From Bacteroidota bacterium (GTDB lineage Bacteria > Bacteroidota > Bacteroidia > Bacteroidales > DTGW01), in NCBI GenBank assembly GCA_029572965.1, contig JAKPQD010000383.1:62001-126000 (forward strand): 64,000 bases of DNA. The letters run 5' to 3'. Both the position numbers and the translations under genes were made by a program. Below the pieces are notes generated by a model. It made no database searches, was not told the DNA's origin, and saw only the letters and a program-made list of their open reading frames with translations. Each line of letters begins with the position of its first letter. Positions within the stretch are counted from its first letter, which is position 1. This document shows positions 61,266-64,000 of this stretch, piece after piece.

Positions 61266-62099
61266 ATGATTAACGATATATTTCCCCATCAGTTCAACAA
61301 CCAGTTTATTGCGACCAAACATATTGAAGAGTCGGATTACATTCTTCATTACAGCCAGAATTCGTTGCTGTTGAAGCAAAACGGACATGGCTTTGAACTG
61401 CCCCGAAAGAAAGATGTCAACGAAATATACGACACTTCAGCAAGTACATTTCTGTTCACTTACGACAATGTGCCTTGTTTTCTTCTTTGGGATGACCCCA
61501 AAAAGGTCAATGGGCAACTTTCTTACCAGGAATCGAACCTGTTTCGGGATTTTCCTCAAAAAGAAATAGCCTGGGTGAGCATTGTAGGGCATCAGATGAA
61601 AAACTGGTACTTAGAAAACCGTTATTGTGGGAAGTGTGGCAGTAAAACCATCGAGAAACCCGACGAGAGGGCAATTATGTGCCCTCATTGTAATCATTTG
61701 GTATTTCCTAAAATATCTCCGGCCATCATTGTTGCCATCACTTGTGAAGACAAGATACTGATGGCCAAAAATGCCAACTTCCGTGCCGATTGGTATTCTA
61801 TCATTGCCGGGTATGCAGATGTTGGCGAGTCGTTGGAGCAGACTGTGGTACGTGAAGTAAAGGAAGAAGTGGGCCTTGATATTACCAACCTTCGTTATTA
61901 CAAAAGCCAGCCTTGGCCTGTTTCAGGGTCAATGATGATAGGGTTCTTTGCAGAGGCCGATTGTAACCAACCAATCATCATTGATAATAAAGAAATTACC
62001 CATGCAGCTTGGTTTACACGTGGCAATCTGCCCAATCGTCCCAATAATATTAGTATAGCAGGCGAACTTATTGATTTGTTCGAAAAGGGGGAGATATGA
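61266..62099 (+). CDS. nudC: NADH pyrophosphatase / NAD-cap RNA decapping hydrolase
   Basis: The protein is 277 residues. It has the zinc ribbon RYCGKCGSKT...MCPHCN, then the Nudix box in AGYADVGESLEQTVVREVKEEVG (GX5EX7REUXEEXG) and the NudC-specific SQPWPVSGSMMIGF. It cleaves NADH to NMNH and AMP and can remove NAD caps from RNA in the cytosol. The ATG at 61266 (MINDIFPHQF) is preferred to the one at 61239. ybaK starts with a four-base overlap at its stop (ATGA), so the two are translated together. Confidence 0.93.
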   Translation: MINDIFPHQFNNQFIATKHIEESDYILHYSQNSLLLKQNGHGFELPRKKDVNEIYDTSASTFLFTYDNVPCFLLWDDPKKVNGQLSYQESNLFRDFPQKEIAWVSIVGHQMKNWYLENRYCGKCGSKTIEKPDERAIMCPHCNHLVFPKISPAIIVAITCEDKILMAKNANFRADWYSIIAGYADVGESLEQTVVREVKEEVGLDITNLRYYKSQPWPVSGSMMIGFFAEADCNQPIIIDNKEITHAAWFTRGNLPNRPNNISIAGELIDLFEKGEI

Positions 62100-62578
62100 C
62101 AAAGACCAATGCTGCCCGCTTGTTGGATGTTCAGGGCATAAAGTACGATTTAGTAGAATACACCGTTGACGAATCAGATTTAAGCGCTATTGCAGTGGCT
62201 TCAAAGCTGGGACAAAATATCGAACAGGTGTTTAAAACCCTTGTTTTGCAAGGTGATAAAACGGGAGTATTCGTTTGTATCATTCCCGGGGGCGAAGAAC
62301 TCGACCTTAAAAAGGCTGCCCATGTTTCAGGCAACAAAAGTGCCGCTATGGTTCCCCAAAAAGAAATACTGGGGATTACCGGTTACATTCGCGGAGGCTG
62401 TTCACCGTTGGGGATGAAAAAGAAATTCCCGACATATATTGATGAGAGCTGTATTTTGCAGGATTACATTTTTGTGAGTGCCGGAATACGGGGATTGCAA
62501 ATAAAAATAACGCCTAATGACTTAATCGCAAGCGCTTCATGCGAAGTAGCGGATTTAATTATGATAGGTAGTCATTAG
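62096..62578 (+). CDS. ybaK: YbaK-type aminoacyl-tRNA deacylase
   Basis: The protein is 160 residues. It is a YbaK/EbsC trans-editing factor that hydrolyses mischarged Cys-tRNA(Pro). The conserved lysine (K47 in VFKTLVLQ), the GGEELDLKKAAHVSG stretch and the GYIRGGCSPLGMKKK loop are present. It acts in the cytosol next to prolyl-tRNA synthetase. It overlaps nudC by four bases, an arrangement that couples translation though the functions are unrelated. Confidence 0.93.
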   Translation: MTKTNAARLLDVQGIKYDLVEYTVDESDLSAIAVASKLGQNIEQVFKTLVLQGDKTGVFVCIIPGGEELDLKKAAHVSGNKSAAMVPQKEILGITGYIRGGCSPLGMKKKFPTYIDESCILQDYIFVSAGIRGLQIKITPNDLIASASCEVADLIMIGSH

Positions 62579-62834
62579 GTTAATACCATTATGATGTATT
62601 ATCAAATGTAAGGTTTATTTGCTATTATTTATCTTCTTTCCATTGGGTTTCTTACCGAATACCATTGTGTAAAGGTTTCGGAAGTGATTTAGCTGTTTTC
62701 TGAAACCTATTTTCTCAATTTTTTATTTTTAGAAAACTTTCAAATCCACGTATTTATTTGTCTTTTACCTTGTTTTAAGCCCTGAATTTTCGTAAATTTA
62801 TAGGAAATTAGCAGTAAAACTAAACTCTGGCAAG

Positions 62835-63359
62835 ATGAAGCGTTGGGTTGTCATATTGCTTTTTACCTTCTCTCTTTTATCTGCCCAGCAGGAAGATAAA
62901 ACCACCAAAGGAGGGTTTGCAATCCAAGTAGGGAATGGGGTTTTGTATGGAGGTATGGGTGGAATGATTGAATATCAGTTACGTTTTAAAGATAATGTTC
63001 GTATAACACCTTACGTCGGTAGTGGATTCTCTGTAGGATGCTCAGACTCATCAAGTGCTGAATACGTTTGGTACAGTTATGCTATTGGCGTTAATCTTGA
63101 AATGGGCAGAATGCACAGGTTTATATTAGGTCCTCAGATAGTGGGAGCCAGAAATATTTCCAATGACCCTGAAAATGCTGTAATTTACAAGAAATCTTTG
63201 GATGGGCTGTCATTTATTGCCGGATATAAAGGAACAGCGCACTTTGGCTTAATGTGGCAGGTTGTTTTTGGGGTAGCCTGTCTTCAGGATCCTTTATTGC
63301 AGGATGATAAATACTTTTTTCAACCTCATGTGGGGCTGGGAATGGGGTATAAGTTTTAA
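62835..63359 (+). CDS. Outer-membrane beta-barrel-like protein, unknown function
   Basis: The protein is 174 residues with a signal peptide (MKRWVVILLFTFSLLSAQ). The mature sequence alternates hydrophobic and polar residues in short strands (GFAIQVGNGVLYGGMGGMIEYQLRF, VRITPYVGSGFSVG, RFILGPQIVGARN, FIAGYKGTAHFGLMWQVVFG) and ends with Phe (GLGMGYKF), as outer-membrane barrels do. It is small, perhaps eight strands. It stands alone between ybaK and a convergent gene. The upstream region has only an imperfect box (TAAATTTA). Confidence 0.7.
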   Translation: MKRWVVILLFTFSLLSAQQEDKTTKGGFAIQVGNGVLYGGMGGMIEYQLRFKDNVRITPYVGSGFSVGCSDSSSAEYVWYSYAIGVNLEMGRMHRFILGPQIVGARNISNDPENAVIYKKSLDGLSFIAGYKGTAHFGLMWQVVFGVACLQDPLLQDDKYFFQPHVGLGMGYKF

Positions 63360-63428
63360 ACAAACGCCAGCTCAATAATAAATTTTATCTCAATCTTTTA
63401 AAAAGCCATTGTGGGGCGCATCCAAGCT

Positions 63429-63887
63429 TTAAATTTTAGTATTGTCCGCATAAAAAGTATTTTCGGCATTTTCAACAATCTTCTCTACATTCCTAAGGTG
63501 TTGCGGGAGTTTCAATATATCAACAATACTATCGACAGTGAGGGCATAGTGATAATTTTTGCCAGAAAAGTTGGCCGTAAAAAGATGTGCCACAGCAGTA
63601 GGCATGGGTTTTTCGACCCAAATAACAAAAGTCACTGCCCTGTTTTTAAACTCATTTTCGTTGACCTGTTCTCGCACCTTGATGACTTTATCCAGCGTTT
63701 CGTTGAAATCTTCGTAGTTACCCATGTGCAAGTCTCTAAAATCGAGCAAAACCTTTTTTATTGGTTTTGAAGCAAAATTCATCCCGCTAAAACGGGCATA
63801 AGCCGCAAATTCTTCCATTGAAAATTGGCCGCTGTACTTTTGTACCAATAAGTTTTCAGCCTCAAAAAGTTGATATTTTATTTCCAT
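63429..63887 (-). CDS. Hypothetical cytosolic protein, possibly STAS/SpoIIAA-like fold
   Basis: The protein is 152 residues from the ATG at 63887 (an upstream TTG is less likely). It alternates helices and strands (QYSGQFSMEEFAAYARF-like start, KPIKKVLLDFRDLHMG, AVTFVIWVEKPMPTAVAHLFTANF) and has no signal peptide or membrane segment. The order resembles SpoIIAA-like STAS proteins, but the diagnostic loop is absent, so the assignment is weak. It is convergent with the barrel protein gene. Confidence 0.5.
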   Translation of the reverse strand: MEIKYQLFEAENLLVQKYSGQFSMEEFAAYARFSGMNFASKPIKKVLLDFRDLHMGNYEDFNETLDKVIKVREQVNENEFKNRAVTFVIWVEKPMPTAVAHLFTANFSGKNYHYALTVDSIVDILKLPQHLRNVEKIVENAENTFYADNTKI

Positions 63888-64000
63888 GAGCGTTTTAGGT
63901 TTAGTCAATATAAATATACTAAATTAGATAACACCACACTATCAACCGGAGGTAAATCTTGTTGAAATTGTGCATTTTACATTATAGTATTTTTAACAAA

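Noticed and set aside
1-64000. tRNA or rRNA genes
   Set aside because: I looked for T-loop and rRNA-like sequences and saw none; a covariance-model search would be needed to rule them out fully.

Overview
The window is about 37% G+C by eye and gene-dense. It looks like a chromosomal segment of a member of the Bacteroidota, probably an uncultured Bacteroidia relative. Four things point there. One secreted protein carries a type IX secretion sorting domain (56830-59040). TPR/PD40/OmpA envelope proteins of the PorE type are present. Two-component 'propeller' sensors, DUF5916, DUF5362 and DUF3109 proteins occur. Many genes are preceded by the Bacteroidota -7 promoter box TAnnTTTG with little or no Shine-Dalgarno sequence. 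I see no tRNA, rRNA, CRISPR array, phage or complete insertion sequence.

Layout. 1-1648: the tail of a membrane protein and two response regulators. 1763-9751: housekeeping and envelope genes (DUF3109 protein, purB, an MsbA-like exporter, a glycosyltransferase, the rRNA hydroxylase rlhA, a MATE pump). 9891-18315: a signalling/envelope block with a secreted caspase-fold protein, a giant propeller sensor ending in a PP2C phosphatase, two TPR-PD40 proteins and a GNAT. 18296-19834: a lone PD-(D/E)xK protein and holA. 19835-27450 (minus): an unusual ABC transporter with TerB-like and FHA-like domains, two exported proteins, a PorE-like OmpA protein and a TPR protein. 27670-29357: an Hpt protein, a STAS protein and a two-DDxxD isoprenoid-synthase-like protein whose 5' end overlaps a terminator hairpin.

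29538-34138 (minus): clpB and an ABC-F ATPase. 34228-38703: a small-protein/nucleotidyltransferase pair resembling a toxin-antitoxin module, a PIF1-like helicase with C-terminal helix-turn-helix, and a DUF4143 ATPase. 38859-41322: fabD, an antitoxin/PIN-toxin pair and a TrmH-family methyltransferase whose end is made of repeat hairpins. 41360-47433 (minus): a DUF5916 protein, small membrane proteins and a PAS histidine kinase broken by a one-base frameshift. 47796-50938: gnd-zwf-pgl, the oxidative pentose phosphate pathway. 51104-64000: a GH43 enzyme, lipoproteins, an OmpR-type two-component pair, a ferritin-like protein, Skp, the sorting-domain protein, a GH3 remnant, a Spy-like protein, nudC, ybaK and an outer-membrane protein.

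Most of this is ordinary chromosome. The least explained parts are the caspase/propeller-phosphatase operon, the Hpt-STAS-isoprenoid group, the TerB/FHA ABC transporter operon, the nucleotidyltransferase pair, a possible small RNA at about 53097-53172, and several short repeats.
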